From Streptomyces sp. LaPpAH-108 (GTDB lineage: Bacteria; Actinomycetota; Actinomycetes; Streptomycetales; Streptomycetaceae), in contig NZ_KB891987.1 in assembly GCF_000373625.1 (NCBI RefSeq), positions 186,001 to 250,000 of the forward strand: a stretch of 64,000 nucleotides of DNA, read 5' to 3'. The position numbers were made by a program, and so were the translations under genes. Positions 16,674 to 25,147 of the stretch are shown here, piece by piece; the first letter of the stretch is position 1; each line of letters begins with the position of its first letter. The notes beneath the pieces were generated by a model. The model was given only the letters and a program-made list of their open reading frames with translations, searched no databases and was not told where the DNA came from.

Positions 16674-17714
16674 TCAGACCGCCGGGCGGGTCAGCCAGTC
16701 GTCGACGCCCGCGAGCAGCTGTTCCTTCTTCGCCTCCGGGGCCGCCGAGCCGCGCACCGACTGGCGGGCCAGTTCGGCCAGTTCGGCGTCCGTGAAGGCG
16801 TGGTGGCGGCGCGCGATCTCGTACTGCGCGGCCAGGCGCGAGCCGAACAGGAGCGGGTCGTCGGCGCCGAGCGCGAGCGGGACGCCCGCCTCGAAGAGGG
16901 TGCGCAGCGGGACGTCCTCCGGCTTCTCGTAGACCCCGAGCGCCACGTTCGAGGCCGGGCAGACCTCGCAGGTGATCCCCCGGTCCGCCAGCCGCTTCAG
17001 CAGCCGCGGGTCCTCCGCCGCGCGCACGCCGTGCCCGATCCGGGAGGCGTCCAGGTCGTCCAGGCAGTCCCGCACCGAGGCCGGACCGGTCAGCTCGCCG
17101 CCGTGCGGCGCCGCGAGCAGGCCGCCCTCGCGGGCGATGTGGAAGGCCCGGTCGAAGTCGCGGGCCATGCCCCGCCGCTCGTCGTTGGAGAGCCCGAAGC
17201 CCACCACGCCCCGGTCCGCGTACCGCACCGCCAGGCGGGCCAGCGTGCGCGCGTCCAGCGGGTGCTTCATCCGGTTCGCGGCCACCAGCACCCGCATCCC
17301 CAGCCCGGTGTCGCGGGAGGTGGTCTCCACCGCGTCCAGGATGACCTCGAGGGCCGGGATCAGACCGCCGAGCCGGGGTGCGTACGAGGTCGGGTCGACC
17401 TGGATCTCCAGCCAGCCCGAGCCGTCCTTCAGATCCTCCTCGGCGGCCTCCCGGACCAGCCGCTGGATGTCCTCCGGCTCGCGCAGGCACGAGCGGGCCG
17501 CGTCGTACAGCCGCTGGAAGCGGAACCAGCCGCGCTCGTCCGTGGCCCGCAGTCTCGGCGGCTCCCCGCTGGTCAGCGCCTCCGTCAGCGCGTCGGGCAG
17601 GCGGACACCGTACTTGTCGGCCAGTTCGAGGACGGTTCCCGGCCGCATCGACCCGGTGAAGTGCAGATGAAGATGGGCCTTCGGCAGCTCAGAGACATCA
17701 CGTACACGCTCCAT
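16674..17714 (-). CDS. add: Adenosine deaminase
   Basis: Zinc enzyme converting adenosine to inosine in purine salvage. The 346-residue product shows HLHLH (about 14-18) followed by FTGSMRP, the HGGEL motif (equivalent of HAGE), GHGVRA, CPASNV and LGADDPLLF with the metal/catalytic aspartates. ATG (complement of 17712-17714) was chosen because AGGA lies seven bases upstream; a GTG at 17732 lacks a ribosome binding site. Other adenosine-deaminase-like activities (for example aminodeoxyfutalosine deamination) cannot be excluded. Confidence 0.87.
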   Translation of the reverse strand: MERVRDVSELPKAHLHLHFTGSMRPGTVLELADKYGVRLPDALTEALTSGEPPRLRATDERGWFRFQRLYDAARSCLREPEDIQRLVREAAEEDLKDGSGWLEIQVDPTSYAPRLGGLIPALEVILDAVETTSRDTGLGMRVLVAANRMKHPLDARTLARLAVRYADRGVVGFGLSNDERRGMARDFDRAFHIAREGGLLAAPHGGELTGPASVRDCLDDLDASRIGHGVRAAEDPRLLKRLADRGITCEVCPASNVALGVYEKPEDVPLRTLFEAGVPLALGADDPLLFGSRLAAQYEIARRHHAFTDAELAELARQSVRGSAAPEAKKEQLLAGVDDWLTRPAV

Positions 17715-17786
17715 CCCCAGATCCTGCCGCACCCGTGCGTCACATCGGTAGCGGGTTCCCCTTTAGTGGGCTTGCTCGCACACAGA

Positions 17787-17825
17787 AGCGGGCGCGACCT
17801 CTCGTCACAAGAGAGCGCGCCCGCT
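17787..17825 (-). terminator. Hairpin terminator after the aminotransferase gene
   Basis: A long interrupted stem: 17787-17796 pairs with 17816-17825 and CTCTC (17799-17803) with GAGAG (17811-17815). It lies just past the minus-strand aminotransferase stop and upstream of the adenosine deaminase start. Confidence 0.65.
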
Positions 17826-17846
17826 GCCGAAGAGAAGAGAGGAACC

Positions 17847-19073
17847 TCAGTCCCGCGCCTCCGCCAGCAGCTTCTGCAGCCGGCTCACACCCTCGACCAG
17901 GTCCTCGTCGCCGAGCGCGTACGACAGCCGCAGATAGCCCGGCGTGCCGAACGCCTCACCCGGCACCACCGCGACCTCGGCCTCGTCCAGGATCAGCGCG
18001 GCCAGCTCGACCGAGTCCTTGGGGCGCCGGCCCCGGATCTCCTTGCCGAGCAGCGCCTTGACCGACGGGTAGACGTAGAAGGCGCCCTCGGGCTCCGGGC
18101 AGACCACGCCGTCGATCTCGTTGAGCATCCGCACGATCGTCTTGCGGCGCCGGTCGAACGCCTCGCGCATCGCCGCCACGGCGTCCAGGTCGCCGGAGAC
18201 CGCGGCGAGGGCGGCGGCCTGGGCCACGTTGGAGACGTTGGACGTGGCGTGCGACTGGAGGTTCGTCGCGGCCTTGATCACGTCCTTCGGGCCGATCACC
18301 CAGCCCACCCGCCAGCCGGTCATGGCGTACGTCTTGGCGACGCCGTTGACCACGACGCACTTGTCGCGCAGCTCGGGCAGGATCGCGGGCAGCGAGGTGA
18401 AGCTCGCGTCGCCGTAGACCAGGTGCTCGTAGATCTCGTCGGTCAGCACCCACAGGCCGTGCTCGACGGCCCAGCGGCCGATCGCCTCGGCCTCGGACTC
18501 GGAGTACACCGCGCCGGTCGGGTTGGAGGGGGAGACGAAGAGGACGACCTTCGTCTTCTCCGTGCGCGCGGCTTCCAGCTGCTCGACGGTGACGCGGTAG
18601 CCCGTCGTCTCGTCGGCCACGACCTCCACCGGGACACCGCCCGCCAGGCGGATCGACTCCGGGTACGTCGTCCAGTACGGCGCCGGGACGATGACCTCGT
18701 CGCCCGGGTCGAGGATCGCGGCGAACGCCTCGTAGATGGCCTGCTTGCCGCCGTTGGTCACGAGGATCTGGGACGCGTCGACCTCGTAGCCGGAGTCGCG
18801 CAGCGTCTTCGCGGCGATCGCGGTCTTCAGCTCGGGCAGGCCGCCCGCCGGGGTGTAGCGGTGGAACCGGGGATTCCGGCATGCTTCGACGGCCGCGTCG
18901 ACGATGTAGTCCGGAGTCGGGAAGTCGGGCTCACCGGCGCCGAAGCCGATCACCGGACGTCCGGCGGCCTTGAGGGCCTTGGCCTTGGCGTCCACGGCGA
19001 GGGTGGCGGACTCGGAGATCGCGCCGACTCGGGCGGAGACCCGGCGCTCGGTGGGAGGGTTTGCAGCGCTCAT
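17847..19073 (-). CDS. aspC: Pyridoxal-phosphate aminotransferase, aspartate aminotransferase type (class I)
   Basis: Transfers amino groups between aspartate (or related amino acids) and 2-oxoglutarate. The 408 residues have [12 protein letters not shown] (about 43-54), SPSNPTG (181-187), [10 protein letters not shown] with the PLP-contacting aspartate (D212), the Schiff-base lysine in [13 protein letters not shown] (K247), and a class I C-terminal domain ending near LRLSYA. ATG (complement of 19071-19073) is preferred because upstream residues are unlike the family. Precise substrate specificity is inferred only. Confidence 0.9.
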   Translation of the reverse strand: MSAANPPTERRVSARVGAISESATLAVDAKAKALKAAGRPVIGFGAGEPDFPTPDYIVDAAVEACRNPRFHRYTPAGGLPELKTAIAAKTLRDSGYEVDASQILVTNGGKQAIYEAFAAILDPGDEVIVPAPYWTTYPESIRLAGGVPVEVVADETTGYRVTVEQLEAARTEKTKVVLFVSPSNPTGAVYSESEAEAIGRWAVEHGLWVLTDEIYEHLVYGDASFTSLPAILPELRDKCVVVNGVAKTYAMTGWRVGWVIGPKDVIKAATNLQSHATSNVSNVAQAAALAAVSGDLDAVAAMREAFDRRRKTIVRMLNEIDGVVCPEPEGAFYVYPSVKALLGKEIRGRRPKDSVELAALILDEAEVAVVPGEAFGTPGYLRLSYALGDEDLVEGVSRLQKLLAEARD

Positions 19074-19219
19074 GGGGCCCATCGTTCCAGACCGGAAACG
19101 CCCCGGGTACACGGGTTTCACAGACTGAACGGCGACGGACCGCGGACAGAACCGGTGTCCGAATCCGGGCCCCGGCCAGGACGATCACCGCTGCGGTGTA
19201 CCCGGGCAGGCACTTTCTG

Positions 19220-19249
19220 TTCGACGCCGGGCCCCGGACCACGTACACT
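19220..19249 (+). promoter_or_regulatory. Candidate promoter for tRNA-Trp, secE and nusG
   Basis: TTCGAC (19220-19225), an 18-base spacer and TACACT (19244-19249). It fits the Streptomyces housekeeping consensus and lies about 85 bases before tRNA-Trp. Start would be near 19256. Confidence 0.5.
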
Positions 19250-19333
19250 CACACCTCGTTGGTCTCCAGCGGTCCCGCACAGCCGGTGCACACCGGGCAC
19301 TCGGTCGGATGCGGTACGTTGGGGAGCACACAA

Positions 19334-19406
19334 AGGGTCGTAGCTCAATTGGTAGAGCACCGGTCTCCAAAACCGGCGGTTGGGGGTTCAAGTCCCTCCG
19401 GCCCTG
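19334..19406 (+). tRNA. tRNA-Trp (CCA)
   Basis: A 73-base tRNA. The acceptor stem pairs 19334-19340 with 19399-19405. The anticodon loop is CTCCAAA with CCA on stem CCGGT/ACCGG, and the discriminator is G. It lies upstream of secE, the classic actinobacterial arrangement trnW-secE-nusG. Confidence 0.96.
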
Positions 19407-19513
19407 CTACACACACCGCCAGGATGTGTGCGCATGTACGTACTGCAATGCACCGCCGTGCGGCTCAGGAACCGGGCGCGGCACGGCCACGACCCGGGAT
19501 CAGGTGAGGACGC

Positions 19514-19792
19514 ATGACGGACGCCGTGGGCTCCATCGATACGCCTGATGCTCAGGACGAGCTGCAGAAGAAGCCCCGCAAGGGCGGCAAGCGCGCCAAG
19601 AAGGGCCCGCTGAAGCGCCTCGCGATCTTCTACCGCCAGATCATCGCGGAACTCCGCAAGGTCGTCTGGCCCACGCGCAACCAGCTGACGTCGTACACCA
19701 CTGTGGTGATCGTCTTCGTTGCCGTCATGATCGCCCTGGTGACCGTGATTGACTATGGGCTCAACCACGCGGCCAAGTACGTTTTCGGCTGA
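19514..19792 (+). CDS. secE: Preprotein translocase subunit SecE
   Basis: Essential clamp subunit of the SecYEG channel. The 92-residue protein has a basic cytoplasmic N-terminus ([17 protein letters not shown]), the conserved amphipathic segment [20 protein letters not shown] and one C-terminal membrane helix (about 62-85). This is the short one-helix form. ATG start with a GGTGAGGA-type ribosome binding site. nusG follows 80 bases downstream. Confidence 0.96.
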   Translation: MTDAVGSIDTPDAQDELQKKPRKGGKRAKKGPLKRLAIFYRQIIAELRKVVWPTRNQLTSYTTVVIVFVAVMIALVTVIDYGLNHAAKYVFG

Positions 19793-19872
19793 GCCAAAAG
19801 CGAAGGGCGCCGTGGTACCGGCGCCCGTTTTCGCATGTTCCACCCCTATGTATCCAGGAAGAAGCAGCCATC

Positions 19873-20709
19873 GTGTCTGACCCGAACCTGAACGACGCCA
19901 CCGAGCCGGACGAGACGGTCGACGACGAGCTCGACATCGTCGAGGGCGCGGACGAGCGCGACGAGTTCGAGGCTGCCGAGGAAGAGGCGGGCGAGCCGGC
20001 CGAGGAGGCCGCCGTGCACGTCGAGGGCGACGCCGAGGCGGTCGTCGAGGTCGCCGAGGACGTTGTCGAGGTCGAGGAAGAGACCGAGCCCGTCGACCCG
20101 GTTGTCGCACTCCGCGAGGAACTGCGCACGCTCCCGGGCGAGTGGTACGTCATCCACACCTACGCCGGTTACGAGAACCGCGTGAAGACCAACCTGGAGC
20201 AGCGCGCCGTCTCGCTGAACGTCGAGGACTACATCTTCCAGGCCGAGGTGCCGCAGGAAGAGGTCGTCCAGATCAAGAACGGCGACCGCAAGACGATCAA
20301 GCAGAACAAGCTGCCGGGTTACGTCCTGGTCCGCATGGACCTGACGAACGAGTCCTGGGGCGTCGTCCGCAACACCCCCGGCGTCACCGGCTTCGTCGGC
20401 AACGCCTACGACCCCTACCCGCTGACCCTGGACGAGATCGTCAAGATGCTCGCCCCGGAGGCCGAGGAGAAGGCCGCCCGCGAGGCCGCCGAGGCCGAGG
20501 GCAAGCCCGCCCCGCAGCGCAAGGTCGAGGTCCAGGTGCTGGACTTCGAGGTCGGCGACTCGGTCACCGTCACCGACGGCCCCTTCGCCACCCTCCAGGC
20601 CACGATCAACGAGATCAACGCCGACTCGAAGAAGGTCAAGGGCCTCGTCGAGATCTTCGGCCGCGAGACCCCGGTCGAGCTGAGCTTCGACCAGATCCAG
20701 AAGAACTAG
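19873..20709 (+). CDS. nusG: Transcription termination/antitermination factor NusG
   Basis: RNA polymerase elongation factor that couples to the ribosome and Rho. The 278-residue product has an NGN domain starting at [20 protein letters not shown] (about residue 92) and a C-terminal KOW domain ([20 protein letters not shown]). Ahead of it lies an acidic, low-complexity extension of about 80 residues dominated by Glu, Asp, Ala and Val, characteristic of actinobacterial NusG. GTG start with AGGAAG upstream. A strong intrinsic terminator separates it from rplK. Confidence 0.96.
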   Translation: MSDPNLNDATEPDETVDDELDIVEGADERDEFEAAEEEAGEPAEEAAVHVEGDAEAVVEVAEDVVEVEEETEPVDPVVALREELRTLPGEWYVIHTYAGYENRVKTNLEQRAVSLNVEDYIFQAEVPQEEVVQIKNGDRKTIKQNKLPGYVLVRMDLTNESWGVVRNTPGVTGFVGNAYDPYPLTLDEIVKMLAPEAEEKAAREAAEAEGKPAPQRKVEVQVLDFEVGDSVTVTDGPFATLQATINEINADSKKVKGLVEIFGRETPVELSFDQIQKN

Positions 20710-20739
20710 CACCCGCCGGTTCCCCCTGGGCACACGCTT

Positions 20740-20789
20740 CCGGGCAGGTCGGACGAGCTCTCGCAGCGCGTCTGACCTGCCCGGTTTTT
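20740..20789 (+). terminator. Intrinsic terminator after nusG
   Basis: CCGGGCAGGTC (20740-20750) pairs perfectly with 20774-20784, followed by TTTTT. A textbook Rho-independent terminator, so rplK is transcribed from its own promoter between about 20790 and 20880. Confidence 0.9.
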
Positions 20790-20887
20790 AGCCGCGCATC
20801 TATACCCGTTATCGTTGTGCGGTATGCCTGCATCCGGGTGGTTCCCCGGGCGCGGGCAGGACCCGAATCGAAAGGACCCGGAGAGCT

Positions 20888-21322
20888 ATGCCTCCCAAGA
20901 AGAAGAAGGTCACGGGGCTTATCAAGCTCCAGATCAACGCCGGTGCGGCGAACCCGGCTCCGCCGGTCGGCCCCGCGCTCGGTCAGCACGGCGTCAACAT
21001 CATGGAGTTCTGCAAGGCCTACAACGCCGCGACCGAGTCGCAGCGTGGCTGGGTCATCCCGGTGGAGATCACGGTCTACGAGGACCGTTCCTTCACCTTC
21101 GTGACCAAGACTCCGCCGGCCGCCAAGATGATCCTCAAGGCCGCGGGTGTCGAGAAGGGCTCCGGCGAGCCGCACAAGACCAAGGTCGCCAAGATCACCG
21201 AGGCGCAGGTCCGCGAGATCGCCACGACCAAGATGCCCGACCTCAACGCCAACGACCTGGACGCCGCGTCGAAGATCATCGCCGGCACCGCCCGTTCCAT
21301 GGGCATCACGGTCGAGGGCTGA
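20888..21322 (+). CDS. rplK: 50S ribosomal protein L11
   Basis: L11 binds 23S rRNA at the GTPase-associated centre and is the thiostrepton-site protein. The 144 residues match the family throughout: [32 protein letters not shown], and the C-terminal RNA-binding domain ending [18 protein letters not shown] start follows AAAGGACCCGGAGAG. rplA follows after about 96 bases, forming the L11-L1 operon. Confidence 0.97.
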
Positions 21323-21418
21323 TCACCCCCTTGTAGTCATGCGGCCCGACCGGCCGCACGTGGCAGGGCCTGCTCGGCCCGTACCACGACTCCTTTCCCA
21401 GAACACACAGGAGCAGTT

Positions 21419-22150
21419 GTGAGCAAGCGCAGCAAGGCTCTCCGCGCTGCGGACGCCAAGGTCGACCGGGAGAAGCTGTACGCCCCGCTCGAGGCCGTCC
21501 GTCTCGCCAAGGAGACCTCCACGACCAAGTTCGACGGCACCGTCGAGATCGCCTTCCGCCTGGGTGTCGACCCGCGCAAGGCCGACCAGATGGTCCGTGG
21601 CACCGTGAACCTTCCGCACGGCACCGGTAAGACCGCCCGGGTCCTGGTCTTCGCGACCGGCGACCGTGCCGAGGCCGCGCGTGCCGCGGGCGCCGACATC
21701 GTCGGCTCCGACGAGCTGATCGACGAGATCTCCAAGGGCAACCGCCTGAACGAGTTCGACGCCGTCGTCGCCACCCCGGACCTCATGGGCAAGGTCGGCC
21801 GCCTCGGCCGCGTCCTCGGCCCGCGTGGTCTGATGCCGAACCCGAAGACCGGCACCGTGACCCCGGACGTGGCCAAGGCCGTGTCCGAGATCAAGGGCGG
21901 CAAGATCGAGTTCCGCGTCGACAAGCACTCGAACCTGCACTTCATCATCGGCAAGACGTCGTTCGACGACACCAAGCTGGTGGAGAACTACGGCGCGGCC
22001 CTGGAGGAGATCCTCCGTCTGAAGCCGTCCGCCGCCAAGGGTCGCTACATCAAGAAGGCCGCCGTCAGCACCACGATGGGCCCCGGCATCCAGATCGACC
22101 CGAACCGCACCCGTAACCTCCTCGTCGAGGAGGACCCGGCCGCCGTCTGA
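21419..22150 (+). CDS. rplA: 50S ribosomal protein L1
   Basis: L1 forms the mobile L1 stalk and in many bacteria represses its own operon. The 243-residue product contains [40 protein letters not shown] and [19 protein letters not shown] start with CAGGAGC upstream. It ends the rplK-rplA unit and is followed by a hairpin terminator. Confidence 0.97.
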   Translation: MSKRSKALRAADAKVDREKLYAPLEAVRLAKETSTTKFDGTVEIAFRLGVDPRKADQMVRGTVNLPHGTGKTARVLVFATGDRAEAARAAGADIVGSDELIDEISKGNRLNEFDAVVATPDLMGKVGRLGRVLGPRGLMPNPKTGTVTPDVAKAVSEIKGGKIEFRVDKHSNLHFIIGKTSFDDTKLVENYGAALEEILRLKPSAAKGRYIKKAAVSTTMGPGIQIDPNRTRNLLVEEDPAAV

Positions 22151-22192
22151 GCCCCTGGCTCGTGAGGCAGCCGCGTCGGTGACGCGTCAGCA

Positions 22193-22236
22193 GGGCGGAC
22201 CCCGCAACCGTGAGGTGGCGGGGTCCGTCCTTTTCT
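22193..22236 (+). terminator. Terminator after rplA
   Basis: A 14-base stem, 22193-22206 with 22219-22232, containing one G:T pair, followed by a T-rich stretch. A good intrinsic terminator between rplA and the lipoprotein gene. Confidence 0.8.
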
Positions 22237-22319
22237 GTGCGCGCTTTTTCTGTGCGCGCGCTGTCAGTGCTCCGCGCTACGGTGCGCACACGACAACACA
22301 CCAAGGGGTGGGGAAACAC

Positions 22320-23222
22320 ATGCAGAGCACGACCGTCCGCCGTACGGCCCTCGCGGTCGCCGTCGCCGCCGCGCTGTCCGGGGTGGCCGCCTGCGGCGCC
22401 CAGGACGACGGGAAGGGCGGCAGCAAGGCCCACGACGCGGTCTCGCTGAGCCCCATCGCCGCGCTGCGCGCCGCCAACAAGTCGACCGACCAGGCGGAGT
22501 CCGCGAAGGTGCGCTCCACCATGAGCCTCGGCAAGCTCATGGAGACCTCGGCCGACGGCGCCCTCGCCTGGGGTGATGGCCTGCGCGGTGAGATGACCAT
22601 CACCTACACCGGCGGCGACATGGCCGAGCTGATGCGCAAGGCCGGTTCCGCCTCCTCCGAGGCCCGCTATCTGCCGGATGCCTTCTACTCGAGGATGAGC
22701 GGCACCTTCGCCAAGCAGTACGGCGGCAAGCACTGGGTCAAGTACGGCTACGCCGACCTGGCCAAGCTGGGCGGCCGGGGCGCGACCGCGTACCTCCAGG
22801 ACCAGGTCCGCCACAGCTCCCCGAACCAGTCGGTGAAGCTGCTGCTCGCCTCCGGCGACGTGAAGAAGGTCGGCGCGGAGAAGGTGGACGGCACCTCCGC
22901 CACGCACTACTCGGGCACCGTGGACATCGCCGCGCTCGCCCGCAAGAACAGCGGTCTGACGACCGGGCAGCTGTCCGACCTCAAGAGCGAGCTGACCCAG
23001 GCCGGTATCACCACCGAGACCATCGACATCTGGCTGGACGGCAAGAACCTGCTGGTCAAGAAGGTCGAGCGGGCCAAGACGGCGAACGGCACGATGGTCA
23101 GCACCGCCCACTACAGCGACTACGGCGTCAAGGTCACGGCCGAGGCGCCCGCGGCGAGCGACACCAAGGACTTCAAGGACCTGATGAAGTCCACGACGGC
23201 GGGCAGCGGCGTCACGTCCTGA
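22320..23222 (+). CDS. Secreted lipoprotein, LppX/LolA-like
   Basis: A 300-residue lipoprotein. The N-terminus RRTALAVAVAAALSGVAAC has a basic start, hydrophobic core and lipobox VAAC with the lipidated cysteine at residue 25. The mature part (threonine/serine-rich, with AALRAANKSTDQAESAKVRS and a later HYSGTVDIAALA) resembles LppX/LprG-LolA-fold lipid-binding lipoproteins. ATG at 22320 follows GGGGTGGGG. The gene is inserted between rplA and rplJ, a position I recall as conserved in Streptomyces; its function is not established. Confidence 0.83.
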   Translation: MQSTTVRRTALAVAVAAALSGVAACGAQDDGKGGSKAHDAVSLSPIAALRAANKSTDQAESAKVRSTMSLGKLMETSADGALAWGDGLRGEMTITYTGGDMAELMRKAGSASSEARYLPDAFYSRMSGTFAKQYGGKHWVKYGYADLAKLGGRGATAYLQDQVRHSSPNQSVKLLLASGDVKKVGAEKVDGTSATHYSGTVDIAALARKNSGLTTGQLSDLKSELTQAGITTETIDIWLDGKNLLVKKVERAKTANGTMVSTAHYSDYGVKVTAEAPAASDTKDFKDLMKSTTAGSGVTS

Positions 23223-23271
23223 CCGCCATGTCCTGAGACGCGGAGGCCACCGGGGTCCGGAGGGCACCGAT

Positions 23272-23301
23272 TTGCTCGACGGTGCCCCGGTCCCGTACTC
23301 T
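23272..23301 (+). promoter_or_regulatory. Candidate promoter for rplJ-rplL
   Basis: TTGCTC (23272-23277), an 18-base spacer and TACTCT (23296-23301). Transcription would start about 235 bases before rplJ, leaving room for the L10 leader RNA. Confidence 0.55.
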
Positions 23302-23384
23302 CTCGGAGAAGCCAAAGACCGCTGGTCGTTGCCGTGCGCTGTAATGAGCGCCCGGTGGCCGAAGGACCTACTGAAAAGTGGGCG

Positions 23385-23475
23385 ACCCGCGCAGGTGACT
23401 GAGGAAGAACTCCCGGAGCAGACGCGCTCACGCGTGTGCGGCCGGTCGAGTCCGCCCCGAGCGCCTGCGCCGGGG
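23385..23475 (+). ncRNA. L10 leader (ribosomal protein autoregulatory RNA)
   Basis: The untranslated region upstream of rplJ contains GCGCAGGTGACTGAGGAAG (from 23389), whose GCGCAGG pairs with CCTGCGC at 23464-23470, enclosing a long-range stem and internal hairpins. This arrangement, with the GCAGGTG motif, is that of the L10 leader through which the L10-L12 complex represses translation. Assigned by eye; boundaries are approximate. Confidence 0.65.
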
Positions 23476-23543
23476 CGTTTCGTTTTACAAGTCCTCCTTC
23501 GGGTCCGCGCGGTCAGAATCACCCGGAAGGAGGCCGAGGCTCT

Positions 23544-24074
23544 ATGGCGAGGCCCGACAAGGCTGCCGCGGTTGCCGAGCTGACGGACAAGTTCCGCAGC
23601 TCCAACGCCGCCGTGCTGACCGAGTACCGCGGTCTCACCGTGGCGCAGCTCAAGACGCTGCGCCGGTCGCTCGGTGAGAACGCCCAGTACGCCGTGGTGA
23701 AGAACACGCTGACCAAGATTGCGGCCAACGAGGCCGGGATCACGCTGGACGACCAGCTCTTCGCTGGTCCGACGGCTGTCGCCTTCGTCACCGGTGACCC
23801 GGTGGAGTCGGCGAAGGGTCTCCGTGACTTCGCCAAGGACAACCCGAATCTCGTCATCAAGGGCGGTGTCCTTGATGGCAAGGCGATGTCCGCCGACGAG
23901 ATCAAGAAGCTTGCGGACCTCGAGTCCCGCGAGGTTCTGCTCAGCAAGCTGGCCGGTGCCTTCAAGGGCAAGCAGTCTCAGGCTGCTCAGCTCTTCCAGG
24001 CGCTGCCGTCGAAGCTCGTCCGCACCGTGGACGCTCTTCGCGCCAAGCAGGCCGAGCAGGGCGGTGCCGAGTAA
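23544..24074 (+). CDS. rplJ: 50S ribosomal protein L10
   Basis: Base of the L7/L12 stalk. The 176-residue protein starts [20 protein letters not shown] and includes [18 protein letters not shown] and [12 protein letters not shown]. The C-terminal helix, which binds L7/L12 dimers, ends [20 protein letters not shown]. The ATG at 23544 is preceded by AAGGAGG; upstream open frame is leader RNA. Expression is probably autoregulated through the leader. Confidence 0.97.
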   Translation: MARPDKAAAVAELTDKFRSSNAAVLTEYRGLTVAQLKTLRRSLGENAQYAVVKNTLTKIAANEAGITLDDQLFAGPTAVAFVTGDPVESAKGLRDFAKDNPNLVIKGGVLDGKAMSADEIKKLADLESREVLLSKLAGAFKGKQSQAAQLFQALPSKLVRTVDALRAKQAEQGGAE

Positions 24075-24191
24075 TTCGGCTCGCTTTCTGATCCTGGCCG
24101 CCTGACGCGGCGAGGGTCGCAGCGGGCCCTAAGTACGCCCGCCTCACCCAGTACATCCGGCACCTGCCGAATTAGTGGAAGGACCGCCATC

Positions 24192-24575
24192 ATGGCGAAG
24201 CTCACCCAGGACGAGCTGCTGGCCCAGTTCGAGGAGATGACCCTCATCGAGCTCTCCGAGTTCGTGAAGGCCTTCGAGGACAAGTTCGACGTCACCGCCG
24301 CCGCTGCCGTCGCCGTCGCCGGCCCGGCCGCCGCCGGTGCCCCGGCCGAGGCCGCCGAGGAGCAGGACGAGTTCGACGTCGTCCTCACCGGCGCCGGCGA
24401 GAAGAAGATCCAGGTCATCAAGGTCGTGCGCGAGCTGACCTCCCTGGGTCTGAAGGAGGCCAAGGACCTCGTCGACGGCACCCCGAAGCCGGTCCTCGAG
24501 AAGGTCAACAAGGAGGCCGCTGAGAAGGCCGCCGAGGCCCTCAAGGGCGCCGGTGCCTCCGTCGAGGTCAAGTAA
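24192..24575 (+). CDS. rplL: 50S ribosomal protein L7/L12
   Basis: Multicopy stalk protein recruiting translation GTPases. The 127 residues consist of an N-terminal dimerisation helix ([20 protein letters not shown]), an Ala/Glu-rich flexible hinge (about 36-55), and the globular C-terminal domain with [20 protein letters not shown] and [12 protein letters not shown] with GGAAGGA upstream. A hairpin about 70 bases downstream may attenuate transcription towards rpoB. Confidence 0.97.
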   Translation: MAKLTQDELLAQFEEMTLIELSEFVKAFEDKFDVTAAAAVAVAGPAAAGAPAEAAEEQDEFDVVLTGAGEKKIQVIKVVRELTSLGLKEAKDLVDGTPKPVLEKVNKEAAEKAAEALKGAGASVEVK

Positions 24576-24954
24576 GACCTCACGGGGTTCAGCGAACCTC
24601 ATAGCGCGCTGATTGCGGCCCGAGAGGGTCTGTAACGCGAACGCACCGAAGAGCGATCATCCATCCGGGTGGTCGCTCTTCGGCGTGTTGGGAGGGGGAC
24701 CACGGTTGCCTTGCACTCGTGGTGGCGAGGGGTATGGTGATCATCGTCGTGTCTCCGGACGGCCCCGTTCCGGCTGGGGGGCCTTGACGAACCGCACGCA
24801 GCGCGCAATTCTCAGGACGCGTCGTCACAACGATCCGAATCCGAGGCATGGATCGACGGCGAAGAGGGCAGTATCAACGTGCGTTGAGGGCAGCATGCCG
24901 AGGGCGTCGAAGACGAGGGCGTTGAGAAAGACGAAGGGTCTGCGAAACCCGGAC
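24576..24954. other. rplL-rpoB intergenic region
   Basis: This stretch carries an attenuator-like hairpin and then about 270 bases with no convincing gene. A frame is open across part of it, but its composition is not gene-like. The rpoB promoter lies at its end. Confidence 0.5.
24646..24683 (+). terminator. Attenuator/terminator hairpin between rplL and rpoB
   Basis: CCGAAGAGCGA (24646-24656) pairs perfectly with 24673-24683. The 3' flank is GT-rich rather than a U-run, so it may be a partial terminator, as known between rplL and rpoB in other bacteria. Confidence 0.65.
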
Positions 24955-24983
24955 TGGACATCAGTGTGCCAAGTGGCTACACT
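24955..24983 (+). promoter_or_regulatory. Candidate rpoB promoter
   Basis: TGGACA (24955-24960), a 17-base spacer and TACACT (24978-24983): a strong HrdB-type promoter. It gives an untranslated leader of about 155 bases before the TTG start of rpoB. Confidence 0.7.
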
Positions 24984-25133
24984 GACCCTTTGCGCTGCCT
25001 GTTAGCTGTCCCCTGCCCGTCACCAGGGGTCTGCCCTCACCCGAGCACTGACGGCCGAACTTCCCTGACCTGGGGTTTTCCGTCCTTCGCGCTGGGAGAG
25101 GGGCCGGTACGCGCGTAGTGAGTCCGAGCCCTC

Positions 25134-25140
25134 GGAAGGA
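25134..25140 (+). promoter_or_regulatory. Ribosome binding site deciding the rpoB TTG start
   Basis: GGAAGGA lies seven bases before TTG at 25148. The upstream in-frame GTG at 25118 has no such sequence. Confidence 0.75.
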
Positions 25141-25147
25141 CCCCCTC

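Noticed and set aside
22179..22319. Upstream extension of the lipoprotein frame
   Set aside because: The signal peptide and lipobox begin at the ATG at 22320.
23272..23583. Open frame over the L10 leader
   Set aside because: The RNA structure and the downstream rplJ start explain the region; the frame runs into rplJ out of phase.
24613..25005. Open frame in the rplL-rpoB gap with a small basic peptide reading near 24895
   Set aside because: No homology, no ribosome binding site of note, and it overlaps the hairpin and promoter region.
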